Origin: Stenotrophomonas nematodicola
GTDB lineage: Bacteria > Pseudomonadota > Gammaproteobacteria > Xanthomonadales > Xanthomonadaceae
Direction of reading: 5' to 3'
DNA: 64,000 nucleotides
Assembly (NCBI RefSeq): GCF_009467805.1
Contig: NZ_WIAY01000001.1
Span: 1 to 64,000 of the forward strand
The notes below the pieces were generated by a model. It saw nothing but the letters and a program-made list of their open reading frames with translations, did no database searches and was not told the DNA's origin. Position numbers and translations under genes: made by a program. Position 1 is the stretch's first letter. The number at the start of each line of letters is the position of its first letter. This document shows, in pieces, positions 32,813 to 41,958 of this stretch.

Positions 32813-35620
32813 ATGGATGCAATACGGAACCTGATGACGCAGGCGGCCCGGTTGTCGGGTGAGCAGCGTCTGTACCAACTTTCGCTGCCGGCCGCGCCGG
32901 ATGTGGTGGTGGAGCAGTGGCACGGGCAGGAACAGCTGTCGCAGGGATTTCGCCATGAGGTGACGTTCCTGTCGCTGCAGGCCGATCTCCCGCTGGAGTC
33001 CTGGTTGGGCGCGCGCGCGAGCCTGCAGACCCGGTTGGCTGATGGTGCCCTGCACAGCCGTACCGGGGTGGTGACCGAAGCGCATCTGCTGGGAGCCGAC
33101 GGCGGCGTGGCGCGTTACCGCATCGTCTTCTGCGATGCCAGCTGCTGGCTGGCGCAGACGCGCCACAGCCGCGTCTTCCAGGACCAGACGGTGCAGCAGA
33201 TCGTGGACAGTGTGTTCGCCGCGCACCAGGGCCACGTGGCCTGGCGCTGGAGCGAGGAGGTTGCCGATTTCCTCAAGGGCGCGCGTCAGCGCAGCTACTG
33301 CGTGCAGTACCGCGAAAGCGATCTTGATTTCGTGCAGCGGCTGCTGGCCGAGGAAGGCCTGGGCTGGCGCGTGCAGCCCGATGACGGCGATGGCAACGAC
33401 GGTGGTCATGCGCTGGTGCTGTTCGCCGACAGTGGCGTGCAGCCACAGGACGCGGTGAGTGCGCGCAGCGGCGGCATCCGTTTTCACCGTGCCGATGGCA
33501 CCGAGCAGAACGATGCCGTGCAGGCACTGGGCCAGCGGCGCCAGCTGGGCGCGCAGGCGCTCTCGCTGCACAGCGACGATTACCGCACCGTGCGCTCGCT
33601 GGGTGCCGGCGTGCCGCTGGAAGGCGGCGGGAGCGGCGGGCGTGAGCTCTACGATCCAAGCGGTGCCTACGCATTCGTGGATCGGCACGAAGCGGACCGC
33701 TACGCGGGCTTGATGGCTCAGGCCAGCGAGGCCCGCTGGAATGACTGGCAGGGGCGCGGCACGGTGCGCAGCGCCACCGCCGGCCAGTGGCTGCAGCTGC
33801 GCGATCTGCCCGGCGATGCGCCCGAGGAGCTGCTGCTGGTGTCGCTGCGCCTGGCAGGCATCAACAACCTGCCGGTCGATGTCCGTGACGCGCTGGAGGC
33901 GGCCCTCGGGCCGGCCGTGCAGCCCGATGCCGACGCTGCCTTGCTCTGGGAAGACGCGCGCCGGCATGGCTTTGCAGCCACCTTCGCAGCGGTAGCGCGT
34001 GACCAGGTGTGGCGTCCGATCCTGCTCGACGAGACTGGCGCGCGGCTGAATCCACGTCCCCTGGCGCCCGGTTACCAGACCGCCGTGGTGGTTGGCGATG
34101 CATCCCGTGGCGAGGGACCGCAGGAGGTCCATGCCGACGCCCTGGGCCGGGTCCGGGTCCGCTTCCACTTCCAGGCCGATCGCCGGGACGCAGGCACCGC
34201 TCAGGACAGTACGTGGCTGCGTGTGGCGCAGCGCTATGCGGGTCCGGGCGTGGGCAGCCAGTTCCTGCCGCGCGTCGGCCAGGAAGTTCTGGTGGGCTTC
34301 CTGGAGGGCGACATTGATCGGCCCGTGGTGGTGGGCAGCCTCTACAACGGACAGGGTGAGGCGGGCGTCGCCCCGACGCCCGCCGGAAAGACCACCGAGA
34401 GCGACACCAGCGCCTATGCACAGGCGACCGACCGGATCGCCAGTGCACAGGGCAATCGCAGTGGCGGCCAGGCGCCCGTGTGGCACGCCGCTGCTGCCGG
34501 CGACGACGCACACCGTCATCCAGGCGCGCTGTGGGGCGTGCAGTCGCGCGAGTGGGCCGGCGAGGGGCATTCGCGCCTGCTGTTCGACGACAGCGACGGC
34601 CAGTTGCGCGTGCAGCTGGCGACCACGCAGGCAAGCAGCGCGCTGACCCTGGGCCACCTGATCCACCAGGCCGACAACTTCCGCGGCAGCCTGCGCGGCG
34701 AAGGCTTCGAACTGCGCAGCGATGCCTGGGGCAGCGTACGCAGCCGCGCCGGCCTGTGGCTGAGCGCGTATGCGGCCGGCCCGGCGTCGCCGGCCGGCAC
34801 CGTATCCGCGCCGGTTGCGCTGTTGAACCAGTTGAACACGCTGGGCACCACGTTCGCGCAGGCCGCCGGCACGCACCTGACGGTCAAACTGGCCAGCGCC
34901 GAGGGCGTGGGGCGCCCGCAGCATTCCAGACTGGTCGGCGACGCTGCGCCGCTGGAGGCAGTGCTGCGCAGCGCCCGCGCCACGGTACCTGGCGATGCCT
35001 TTGCCGACGCACGGGGCGCCGCGGGCGACCGCGACGGGTCGGCCGGGGAGGGCCGGGTGCCGCATACGGGCGACCCCCTGCTGGGCCTGGCCGCGCCGGG
35101 CGGCGTGCTGCATCGCGCCGGCCAGTCCATACACTGGAGTCTGGGCGAGACACTGACGCTGGGCAGCGGCCTGGCCAGCGAAGCCATCGTGCTTGGCCAG
35201 TCGCGCTGGCACAGCCGCCAGGCGATCGGCATGCTGGCTGCCGCCCGCACCGGCGAGGGCGCGCAGACGCGCACGCTGAGTGTGGTGGCGGGCCTGGGCG
35301 AACTGGACGTGCAGGCGCAGAACGACAGCATCCGCGTGCAGTCCAAGGCCGCGCTGCGCGCGGCAAGCGCGCAGGCCGCGGTGGAACTGGCGGCGGGGCG
35401 CACCGTGCATGTGGCCACGGCCGGCGGTGCCAGCGTGACCATCGAGGGCGGCAACATCACCTTCACCGCGCCGGGCACCATCACGGTGCACGCCGCGAAG
35501 AAGTCGTTCCTGCCCGGCGGCAGCGGCAACTACCCGTTGCCGGTGTTCCCGCAGTCGGTATGCAAGGAATGCCTGCTGCTGGCCGCGCAGCGCGCCGCTC
35601 CCCTGACCCCGAAGGGCTGA
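32813..35620 (+). CDS. vgrG: VgrG spike protein (TssI) of the Tle1 module
   Basis: A 935-residue VgrG starting MDAIRNLMTQAARLSGEQRL, with AGGTGAG upstream. It has the gp27-like head, the gp5 region near 480-520 (FLPRVGQEVLVGFLEGDID, then VVVGSLYNGQG) and a DUF2345-like beta-helix, and ends with a short tail holding CKEC (QSVCKECLLLAAQRAAPL). The tail differs from the transthyretin-like one at 14114, suggesting a different cargo. The DUF4123 adaptor gene starts 3 bp after its stop, followed by a lipoprotein and a Tle1 lipase: a standard VgrG-adaptor-effector unit. Confidence 0.93.
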   Translation: MDAIRNLMTQAARLSGEQRLYQLSLPAAPDVVVEQWHGQEQLSQGFRHEVTFLSLQADLPLESWLGARASLQTRLADGALHSRTGVVTEAHLLGADGGVARYRIVFCDASCWLAQTRHSRVFQDQTVQQIVDSVFAAHQGHVAWRWSEEVADFLKGARQRSYCVQYRESDLDFVQRLLAEEGLGWRVQPDDGDGNDGGHALVLFADSGVQPQDAVSARSGGIRFHRADGTEQNDAVQALGQRRQLGAQALSLHSDDYRTVRSLGAGVPLEGGGSGGRELYDPSGAYAFVDRHEADRYAGLMAQASEARWNDWQGRGTVRSATAGQWLQLRDLPGDAPEELLLVSLRLAGINNLPVDVRDALEAALGPAVQPDADAALLWEDARRHGFAATFAAVARDQVWRPILLDETGARLNPRPLAPGYQTAVVVGDASRGEGPQEVHADALGRVRVRFHFQADRRDAGTAQDSTWLRVAQRYAGPGVGSQFLPRVGQEVLVGFLEGDIDRPVVVGSLYNGQGEAGVAPTPAGKTTESDTSAYAQATDRIASAQGNRSGGQAPVWHAAAAGDDAHRHPGALWGVQSREWAGEGHSRLLFDDSDGQLRVQLATTQASSALTLGHLIHQADNFRGSLRGEGFELRSDAWGSVRSRAGLWLSAYAAGPASPAGTVSAPVALLNQLNTLGTTFAQAAGTHLTVKLASAEGVGRPQHSRLVGDAAPLEAVLRSARATVPGDAFADARGAAGDRDGSAGEGRVPHTGDPLLGLAAPGGVLHRAGQSIHWSLGETLTLGSGLASEAIVLGQSRWHSRQAIGMLAAARTGEGAQTRTLSVVAGLGELDVQAQNDSIRVQSKAALRAASAQAAVELAAGRTVHVATAGGASVTIEGGNITFTAPGTITVHAAKKSFLPGGSGNYPLPVFPQSVCKECLLLAAQRAAPLTPKG

Positions 35621-35623
35621 GCG

Positions 35624-36481
35624 ATGCTGCCGATTCTGTTTCCCAGTACCGCCGTAGTGTCGCTGGACGCCGCGTTCCGGCGCTATCTGCTCCTGGATGG
35701 CGCCCAGTGCGAGCGGCCCCAGACAGTCCTGAAGCGGCTGCCCTATGCGGCATCGCGGCTGTTCGACGGTCTGTTGGCCGACGGCAGTGCCGACACCTCG
35801 GTTTTTCTGGTGCCGCTGCCGGAGGCGCTGGATCTGCAGGACGCGCTGCTGCGATTGCAGGACGGTGTGCGGTCGCTTGGCGCCTTGACGCTGCTGGAGT
35901 CGCCGCTGGAGAGCGGCGAACTGACCCAGCGGCTGGCGCGCCGCCTGGATGCGCGGTATCCGAATGGCAAGGAATTCATCGCGCGCTTCTACGACGGCCG
36001 CGTGCTGCCGTGGTGGGTGCAGGCGCTGAACGATGCCCAGCGGCATGACTTCCTGGCGGTGGGCGAGCGCTGGCATTACGTGACGCACGACCACCAGTGG
36101 GACACGCTGGCCCTGCACTGCCCGATGCAGGATCCGCATACCGTGCCGTGGACGCTTGACGCGCCGCAGCGGCATGCGTTGATCGACGCGTCGTATCCCT
36201 ACACGCTGATCGAGCACTTCCAGCTCACCGACCCGGAGCTGCTAGACCGCCTGCCGTCGGCGAACTGGTATGCGTTCATGCGCAACGCGGTGGCCGTGGC
36301 GGCGGCGTTCGGCATCGAGGACAGCCGCCGGGTGGTGATGGTCTGCACGTGGGCGCTGCTGGTCGGCGACGACCTGGGTGAGGATCCGGATTGGCAGGTG
36401 CGGTTGCGCGACTTCGCGGACGGGCGGCGCAATGCAAAGGAGATCGGCGATGAGGTGTGGCCGATGGAGGAGAGCTGGTGA
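35624..36481 (+). CDS. DUF4123 effector adaptor/chaperone (Tap/TEC family)
   Basis: A 285-residue soluble protein with DUF4123 features: an early YLLLDGAQ, SRLFDGLLAD and VFLVPLPEALD, then SLGALTLLESPLESGELTQRL and the ARYPNGKEFIARFYDGRVL block. Such proteins fold cargo effectors and load them on their own VgrG. It sits between vgrG2 and the lipoprotein-lipase pair, with 3 bp and about 70 bp gaps. Its specificity for the Tle1 lipase is inferred from gene order. Confidence 0.9.
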   Translation: MLPILFPSTAVVSLDAAFRRYLLLDGAQCERPQTVLKRLPYAASRLFDGLLADGSADTSVFLVPLPEALDLQDALLRLQDGVRSLGALTLLESPLESGELTQRLARRLDARYPNGKEFIARFYDGRVLPWWVQALNDAQRHDFLAVGERWHYVTHDHQWDTLALHCPMQDPHTVPWTLDAPQRHALIDASYPYTLIEHFQLTDPELLDRLPSANWYAFMRNAVAVAAAFGIEDSRRVVMVCTWALLVGDDLGEDPDWQVRLRDFADGRRNAKEIGDEVWPMEESW

Positions 36482-36551
36482 ACGCACCGGGCATCATTCA
36501 ATCGTCAACCGGGTGCGCGCATCGCGCCGCCCACTGCGTCGTGGAGCCATC

Positions 36552-37067
36552 ATGCTGAGCAACAAACCGCTGCTGTGGATCGTCGTGGCCGTGATCGTCG
36601 TGGCCGCTGCCAGTGCAGGCTGCGCCCGCGCGATGGCCAAACCGACGCCGCGCTCGCCGTACCTGACCTTGTTTGCCTTCAACTACAGTGACCGCTACCT
36701 GCATGACGTGCGCGTGGACGGCAAGTGGATGGGCGGCGTCTCGGCCTATACCAACGGCGGGTCGGTGATGGGACCGCTGGCGCCGAAGCACGACAAACCG
36801 TTGTCGATCCGGGTCGAGTGGGAGCTGTCGGACCGCTACGATCTCACCACCAACACCTACCAGACCGCCGGCCCGCGCGAGCCACGTTCGGCGGTGGTGA
36901 CGGTGCGGCAGCCGTATCCGCCGGACCCGCGCACGCTGCTGCTGCATTTCTACCAGGACGGCCATGTGGAGGCCGAACTGATCGACCGCTCGAAGGATTA
37001 CTGGGATTCCCGCCGCGAGGTGCTGCCCAAGGGCCACATCGCCAACGACGGAGCAGCGCGCCCATGA
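36552..37067 (+). CDS. DUF3304-like lipoprotein, candidate immunity protein for Tle1
   Basis: A 171-residue protein with a signal anchor or lipoprotein signal (LLWIVVAVIVVAAASAGC, Cys28), GTGGAG upstream of ATG 36552. The mature part has the pattern FAFNYSDRYLHDVRVDGKW, then GGSVMGPLAPKH and LSIRVEWELSDRYDL, which I associate with DUF3304, though the usual paired cysteines are missing. Tle1 immunity proteins (Tli1) are typically small periplasmic lipoproteins encoded next to the lipase. Here the stop overlaps the lipase ATG (ATGA), which would couple immunity to toxin synthesis. Function is inferred. Confidence 0.78.
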   Translation: MLSNKPLLWIVVAVIVVAAASAGCARAMAKPTPRSPYLTLFAFNYSDRYLHDVRVDGKWMGGVSAYTNGGSVMGPLAPKHDKPLSIRVEWELSDRYDLTTNTYQTAGPREPRSAVVTVRQPYPPDPRTLLLHFYQDGHVEAELIDRSKDYWDSRREVLPKGHIANDGAARP

Positions 37068-38761
37068 CGGCCCAAGACCCAACCGCCATTCCCGGCCAGG
37101 TCGACCTGGAGCCCGGCTCACCCGAGCCGGTGGCCGACGCCGACCCCACCGCACGCACCGCGCGGCTGGCGCGTGGCACCCGCCCGATGACCGACGCCGA
37201 GCGACAGCAGCGCCAGGCGGCGCAAAGCTGCTCTCTGCCCGACAAGGAGGAAGCGACCACCGGCTGCAGCCAGGCGCTGCATTTCACCGTTTTCTTCGAC
37301 GGTACGGGCAACAACCGCGATGCCGAACTGGCCAAGGGCGAATCCGAACGGGCGTTGTCGAACATCGCGCGACTGTACAGCGCGCGGATCGATGGTCGCC
37401 CCAATGTGGTGTCGACCTACATTGCCGGCGTGGGCACCCCCTGCCCGGAAGTGGGCGATACCGGCGGCATGCTTGGCCTGGCGATCGGCAAGGGCGGGCG
37501 CGAGCGCATCGATTACGCGCTGGAAGAGCTGGACATGAAGATCCAGCAGCAGCCGGCGTCGATGCGTATCGTGATCCTCAACGTGGCGGTGTTCGGCTTC
37601 TCCCGCGGGGCGGCGCAGGCGCGCGGTTTCGTCCGCGATCTGGTTGCGCTGTGCAAGCGGCAGCCGGACGGCACCTGGCTGTATCGCGACAGGACACCGA
37701 TCCGGATCGGCTTCGTCGGCCTGTACGACACCGTGGTGTCGGTATGGCCGTCGCTGGTCCATGCGGCGGTCAATGCGGGCAACGGCCACAACGGTTGGGG
37801 CGAGGGCATGCGCATTCCGCCGATGGTCGTGCAGTCGGTGCACATGACCGCCGCCCATGAGCTGCGAGGCCAGTTTCCGCTGGATTCCACCCGCGACGAT
37901 GCGCGCTATCCCGACAACACCCAGGAGATCTGGTACCCGGGCGTGCACTCGGATGTGGGCGGTGGCTACGATCCGCAGCACCAGGGCCGGCAGAACAGCA
38001 TTGCCCGCTTTGCGCTCAACGAGATGTACGACATCGCGCTGGCTGGCGGGGTGCTGCTCAATCCGCTGACCCGCCTGCCGTCGCCGGTGCGGGCCGAGTT
38101 CGACAAGACAGATCCGGAACTGCAGGCGGTCTACAACGCCTACCTGCAGGCGGTGCGGATCAAGCGCGGGCGCATGGAGGACGTGCAGGCCGCGCACATG
38201 GAGCTGCTGCACCGCTGGTTGAAGGTGCGCGTGGCGCGTGGCGACAAGCTGCCGTCGATGCAGCGCCTGGCACAGCGGCAGCAGCAGCTTGAGGAGGAGG
38301 TCAAGACATTGCGGCGGGAGAAGATGCGGCTGCGCGATCCGTACGGGAACGACTACGCCGCCTCCAGCATGACCAGCGAGGAGATCGCCGAATGGAACCG
38401 GGCGTCCGATGCGCTCAGCGCGCGCAGCGACGCGCTGGGCGAGGTCAAAAAGCAGCGCAAGGGCCTGGCCAGCGAGACCGATACGCTGGTCGGCAAGATG
38501 GTGGCGTTACGACGCAAGCGCGAGCGCGGCAAGACGTTGACCCTGGCCGAACGCACCATGCTGGACGCCTGGGACAACAAGACCCTGCTGCCGGAGGCGG
38601 TGGAGACGTTCTTCGACGGCTACGGCCACGATTCGATCTCGCACTGGTTCATCGGCAACCTGGCGCAGTGGCGGGTGCTGTATTTCGGCGACACCAAGTA
38701 CAAGCCCGGCGAAGTGGTGGAAGGCGCAACCGCGCCGCAGGAGCAGACCGAGCCGGCGTGA
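37064..38761 (+). CDS. tle1: Tle1-type phospholipase T6SS effector (DUF2235)
   Basis: A 565-residue protein with no signal peptide. After a disordered 60-residue head comes the DUF2235 alpha/beta-hydrolase: VFFDGTGNNRD (about 77-87), the nucleophile elbow GFSRG (about 182-186), and PGVHSDVGGGYDP with the likely catalytic Asp. A charged helical, coiled-coil-like region (about 400-490) follows, then DSISHWF with the likely catalytic His near 527. Tle1 enzymes hydrolyse phospholipids of rival cells from the periplasm. Upstream vgrG2, DUF4123 and lipoprotein genes make a full delivery module. An open frame extends upstream, but ATG 37064 overlaps the lipoprotein stop. Confidence 0.9.
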   Translation: MTAQDPTAIPGQVDLEPGSPEPVADADPTARTARLARGTRPMTDAERQQRQAAQSCSLPDKEEATTGCSQALHFTVFFDGTGNNRDAELAKGESERALSNIARLYSARIDGRPNVVSTYIAGVGTPCPEVGDTGGMLGLAIGKGGRERIDYALEELDMKIQQQPASMRIVILNVAVFGFSRGAAQARGFVRDLVALCKRQPDGTWLYRDRTPIRIGFVGLYDTVVSVWPSLVHAAVNAGNGHNGWGEGMRIPPMVVQSVHMTAAHELRGQFPLDSTRDDARYPDNTQEIWYPGVHSDVGGGYDPQHQGRQNSIARFALNEMYDIALAGGVLLNPLTRLPSPVRAEFDKTDPELQAVYNAYLQAVRIKRGRMEDVQAAHMELLHRWLKVRVARGDKLPSMQRLAQRQQQLEEEVKTLRREKMRLRDPYGNDYAASSMTSEEIAEWNRASDALSARSDALGEVKKQRKGLASETDTLVGKMVALRRKRERGKTLTLAERTMLDAWDNKTLLPEAVETFFDGYGHDSISHWFIGNLAQWRVLYFGDTKYKPGEVVEGATAPQEQTEPA

Positions 38762-38789
38762 CCGCTGCAGGCCGCGCCGGGGGGCGAGG

Positions 38790-39170
38790 TCAGTCGCTGT
38801 GGCCGCGATGCACCGCCTCGACGCGGTGGCCGTCCGGATCGACCAGGAAGGCCGCATAGTAGGTGTCGCCGTAGTCCGGTCGCAGCCCGGGGCCACCGTT
38901 GTCGGTGCCGCCGGCCGCCATCCCGGCGGCATGGAAGGCCTGCACCGCCGGCTCCGATGGCGCCGCGAACGCGAGATGGAAGCCATCGCCGGGCGGCCCC
39001 GCGTCGGGCGTCAGGTTGAGCAGCAGCAGGTCCTGATCGTCGACCAGGCCGTAACCGATCGATTCCGGGCCGTCGAACACGCGGCGATAGCCGAGCGCGC
39101 CGAGCGTAGCGTCGTAGAAGCGGCCGGCACGCGGCAGATCGCGCACGCCAAGGGACAGGTGATGCAGCAT
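38790..39170 (-). CDS. VOC/glyoxalase-family protein
   Basis: A 126-residue single VOC domain: MLHHLSLGVRDLPRAGRFYD, GYRRVFDG, then FLVDPDGHRVEAVHRG with the typical metal-binding or equivalent residues (N-terminal His, C-terminal Glu). Family members include dioxygenases, glyoxalases and resistance proteins; this one cannot be assigned. ATG 39170 starts at the domain; an ATG at 39206 would add 12 residues of no domain character. It is convergent with the lipase gene and probably unrelated to the T6SS. Confidence 0.85.
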   Translation of the reverse strand: MLHHLSLGVRDLPRAGRFYDATLGALGYRRVFDGPESIGYGLVDDQDLLLLNLTPDAGPPGDGFHLAFAAPSEPAVQAFHAAGMAAGGTDNGGPGLRPDYGDTYYAAFLVDPDGHRVEAVHRGHSD

Positions 39171-39396
39171 GCGCTCGGTTCCGGGCAGGTGGGGGGGGCT
39201 GAGCATACCGCGACCGCTGCCGCGCCACAGGCGGGACGGTCCACGCGTCGCGCGAGGTCGGCAGCCTGGCGCTCGATTCGCCGCTCAGCCGCACATCCAC
39301 GTCGATTGCCTGCGCGCGGGCATCCTGGCACCCCACTGTCTATCATTGCTGCCGGCGCCGCCGCGTGCACGGACTGACCAGAGCAAGGACCCCGCC

Positions 39397-40311
39397 ATGA
39401 CCGATACCTCCGCATACCTGCTGCCGGCGCCGCGCGCCCTCTGCGCCGTTTTCCTGTTGGCCGTGCCGTGGGTGGCCCTTGCGGCCGATACCCATGATGC
39501 CGCCGGCAACCGGCTCGAGTCGTTGATCGAGCAGCCCGGCACCGCGCCACCGCCGACGCTGGAAGGGGGTGATCCGGACATGGCGCAGGCGGTATCGCCG
39601 CTGTACTGCACCGCCGACCGCGCCTGGTGCGTACGCCTGATCGCCAGCCGCAACAATCCCAGACCCTCTCTGCAGGTGCAGGAGTTCGTGCCGGGCGAGC
39701 CCGAGCCGCGCGACCGCCATGTGGGCTACACCGGCCCCGAACGCGACGGCCGGTTCCAGGTCTGGCCCTACCTCCTTCGCCTTGCGCCCGGCCTGGGCGC
39801 ACCCAGCGCACCCACCGATCCGGCGCAGGCCGCGTTCGAGAACGTGGTGGTGGGCGTCATCGTGGAGCGGACGACCGGCTATTCGGGAGGCGGTGCCTCC
39901 AGCAGCACGCTGCTGCTGGAGACGATCTATCACACTGACGAAGGGGCGGAGACCAGCAGCGTGCTGTCGCTTCCGGTGGCGGGGCAGGCCAGCATCCGTG
40001 CCTGCTACGGCGAGCAGGATGCCGCCCTGCGCAAGGGCGCCTGCCACGACGAATACCGCTTCAGCGCCACCCTGTCGCTGCTGCCGCAGGGCCGTGGCAT
40101 GCCACTGCTGCGCTATGCCAGCACCGCCACCCGTTTCCCGGCATTCGCCTCGCGCAGCCGCGATTCGCTGGCCAGGGGCGCGCTGAGTGACCGCGACCTG
40201 CGCACCGCGCGCGATCCGGACTGCAGTTTCGAGCGGACCCTGCGCTTCGATTCGGGCCGCTACGTGGCCGAACCGGCCCTGCCGGACTGCAGCGAATTCA
40301 CCGAACTGTAG
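39397..40311 (+). CDS. Exported protein of unknown function
   Basis: A 304-residue protein with a signal peptide (ALCAVFLLAVPWVALAAD, cleavage near residue 29) and a beta-rich, cysteine-containing mature domain (YCTADRAWCVRLI, RACYGEQD, DCSFERTLRFDSGRYV). AAGGA precedes ATG 39397. I do not recognise the family. It is separated from its neighbours by 226 bp and 83 bp and shows no evident tie to either the T6SS or the genes that follow. Confidence 0.75.
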   Translation: MTDTSAYLLPAPRALCAVFLLAVPWVALAADTHDAAGNRLESLIEQPGTAPPPTLEGGDPDMAQAVSPLYCTADRAWCVRLIASRNNPRPSLQVQEFVPGEPEPRDRHVGYTGPERDGRFQVWPYLLRLAPGLGAPSAPTDPAQAAFENVVVGVIVERTTGYSGGGASSSTLLLETIYHTDEGAETSSVLSLPVAGQASIRACYGEQDAALRKGACHDEYRFSATLSLLPQGRGMPLLRYASTATRFPAFASRSRDSLARGALSDRDLRTARDPDCSFERTLRFDSGRYVAEPALPDCSEFTEL

Positions 40312-40394
40312 GCGGAAATCATCGCAAAGCCACGCTATAGTGGCCGATCAATGCGGTGCCCGCTTTCGCGCCCGGGCCGACTGGCGCGTCGTCA

Positions 40395-41174
40395 ATGACT
40401 CATTCCATGACTGCTGAAACGAATACCCCGGCCGCTGCGGCCGCGCCGACCGGTCCGCTGTTCTACCGCCAGACCGTGCCTCTGAGCGCTGAAGCGCATG
40501 CCAACTGGCGCCTGCGCACCGAATCGGCCAGCTTCGCCGCCGGCACCAACTCGCTGCCGGTGGTGGTGGGCGAGTTCGGCTCGATCGCCCAGTTCTACCC
40601 GATCCTGTTCACCGGCAAGGAAGCCGTGCCCCTGGCAGCCGTTGGCCTGGCCAAGGACAACCTGTTCGTGACCGATGGCTACTGGGCCGCCGATCATTAC
40701 GTGCCGGCCTACGTGCGCCGCTACCCGTTCGTTTTCATCCAGACCGACGACCCGCAGAACTACGTGCTGGGTCTGGATGCCGAAGCCGAGCAGGTCAACC
40801 AGGGCGATTCCGACGAGGGCCAGCCGCTGTTCGAGAATGGCGAGCCGACCGAACTGGTCAACGCGGCAATGCGCTTCTGCGGCGACTTCACCCGTGAGCA
40901 CGAGCTGACCCGTCAGTTCAGCGCGGCGTTGATCGAGCAGGGCCTGCTGGTGGACCGCAGCATCGACGTGACCCTGTCCAACGGTGCGCAGATGTCGATC
41001 AACGGCTTCCGCGTGGTGGATGTGGAGAAGTTCTCCAAGCTGCCGGACGCGCTGGTTGTGGCCTGGCACCGCAACGGCTGGCTGGCGCTGGTGCACCACC
41101 ACCTGAGCTCGCTGGCGCGCTTCAATGCACTGGTGCAGCGCCAGAGCGCAGTGCCGCTGCCCGCCGCTGCCTGA
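40395..41174 (+). CDS. SapC-family protein
   Basis: A 259-residue protein of the SapC family: LPVVVGEFGSIAQFYPILFT, YWAADHYVPAYVRRYPFVF, GEPTELVNAAMRFCGDF and a C-terminal LARFNALVQRQ. The name comes from a Campylobacter surface-layer gene; in xanthomonads such genes often neighbour TonB-dependent receptors, and their function is unclear. Neither ATG 40395 nor ATG 40407 has a ribosome binding site, so the start is open and the message may be nearly leaderless (a TATAGT-like box lies near 40336). It is convergent with the MgtC-type gene. Confidence 0.85.
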   Translation: MTHSMTAETNTPAAAAAPTGPLFYRQTVPLSAEAHANWRLRTESASFAAGTNSLPVVVGEFGSIAQFYPILFTGKEAVPLAAVGLAKDNLFVTDGYWAADHYVPAYVRRYPFVFIQTDDPQNYVLGLDAEAEQVNQGDSDEGQPLFENGEPTELVNAAMRFCGDFTREHELTRQFSAALIEQGLLVDRSIDVTLSNGAQMSINGFRVVDVEKFSKLPDALVVAWHRNGWLALVHHHLSSLARFNALVQRQSAVPLPAAA

Positions 41175-41194
41175 TCGGCGTCGCGCAGTACACC

Positions 41195-41220
41195 GGACGG
41201 CGGCCTGCGGGCCGCCGTCC
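41195..41220. terminator. Bidirectional terminator between sapC-like and mgtC-like genes
   Basis: Perfect 11-bp GC-rich stem (GGACGGCGGCC and its complement) with a TGCG loop and a short TTT shortly after on the plus strand, between convergent genes. Confidence 0.75.
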
Positions 41221-41237
41221 GCGTTTCGGGGGCGGGG

Positions 41238-41954
41238 TCAGTCGCGGGTGCTGACTTCCCAGGTGGCATGCAGCACCCCCGGTTCGTGCTGCAGTCGGGC
41301 GACGACGGCATCGAGCTCATGGGCCGCCACGGCAGTACTGACCAGGATCGCGACGATCTCCACGGGTGCATCGCCGTGTTCGACCACCTGCACATCGCCC
41401 ACCGGGTACTGCGCCGCTTCCAGCAGCTCCACCAGGCGCTCGCGGACAACCGGCGTGGCGATCGGATCGGCGCTCAGCCGCACCTCATACGTGGCCTCCG
41501 AAGCGGCCTCGTTGATCGGGATGCGGTTGATCGCGTTCACGAGCGGGCGCAGCAGGGTATTGCCGGCAATGACCAGTGCGGTCAGCAGCACGCCCTCGGC
41601 GAGCATGTCGGCGCCGGTGCAGCAGCCTACCGCCGCCGAACACCACAACGTGGCCGCAGTGTTGAGCCCGCGCACGTTCATGCCTTCCTTCATGATCACG
41701 CCCGCGCCGAGGAAGCCGACGCCGGACACGACGTAGGAGATCACCCGGACTGCTTCGGTGGAGCCGGCAATGCGCATGCCCAGGTCGACGAAGGCGGCCG
41801 CGCCGACGGCCACCAGCACATTGGTGCGCAGCCCGGCGGTGCGCTGGCGGTACTGGCGTTCGGCGCCGATCAGGGTGCCCAGCACGAACGCCGCCACCAG
41901 GCTGACCACCGTGTCCAGGAACGGGTAGAGCGAGAAGGTCTCGATGAAGCGCAT
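41238..41954 (-). CDS. MgtC/SapB-family membrane protein
   Basis: A 238-residue membrane protein. The first about 140 residues form the MgtC/SapB domain: VVSLVAAFVLGTLIGAERQ, RTAGLRTNVLVAVGAAAF, GVGFLGAGVIMKEG and RGLNTAATLWCSAAVG, with four or five transmembrane segments. A soluble ACT-like C-terminal domain follows. MgtC proteins in pathogens help growth in low magnesium or in macrophages; SapB-like members of free-living bacteria are less understood. ATG 41954 starts at the first helix. It follows the ABM-type gene by 4 bp and is probably co-transcribed. Confidence 0.9.
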   Translation of the reverse strand: MRFIETFSLYPFLDTVVSLVAAFVLGTLIGAERQYRQRTAGLRTNVLVAVGAAAFVDLGMRIAGSTEAVRVISYVVSGVGFLGAGVIMKEGMNVRGLNTAATLWCSAAVGCCTGADMLAEGVLLTALVIAGNTLLRPLVNAINRIPINEAASEATYEVRLSADPIATPVVRERLVELLEAAQYPVGDVQVVEHGDAPVEIVAILVSTAVAAHELDAVVARLQHEPGVLHATWEVSTRD

Positions 41955-41958
41955 GGGC

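Noticed and set aside
32744-36217. 1157-codon antisense open frame across vgrG2 and the DUF4123 gene
   Set aside because: Same reason; composition is that of a shadow of codon-biased genes, and no ribosome binding site fits.
40395-41954. SapC and SapB-named genes as an S-layer or Sap transport system
   Set aside because: The names come from unrelated families. The genes are convergent with a terminator between them, so no shared function is supported.
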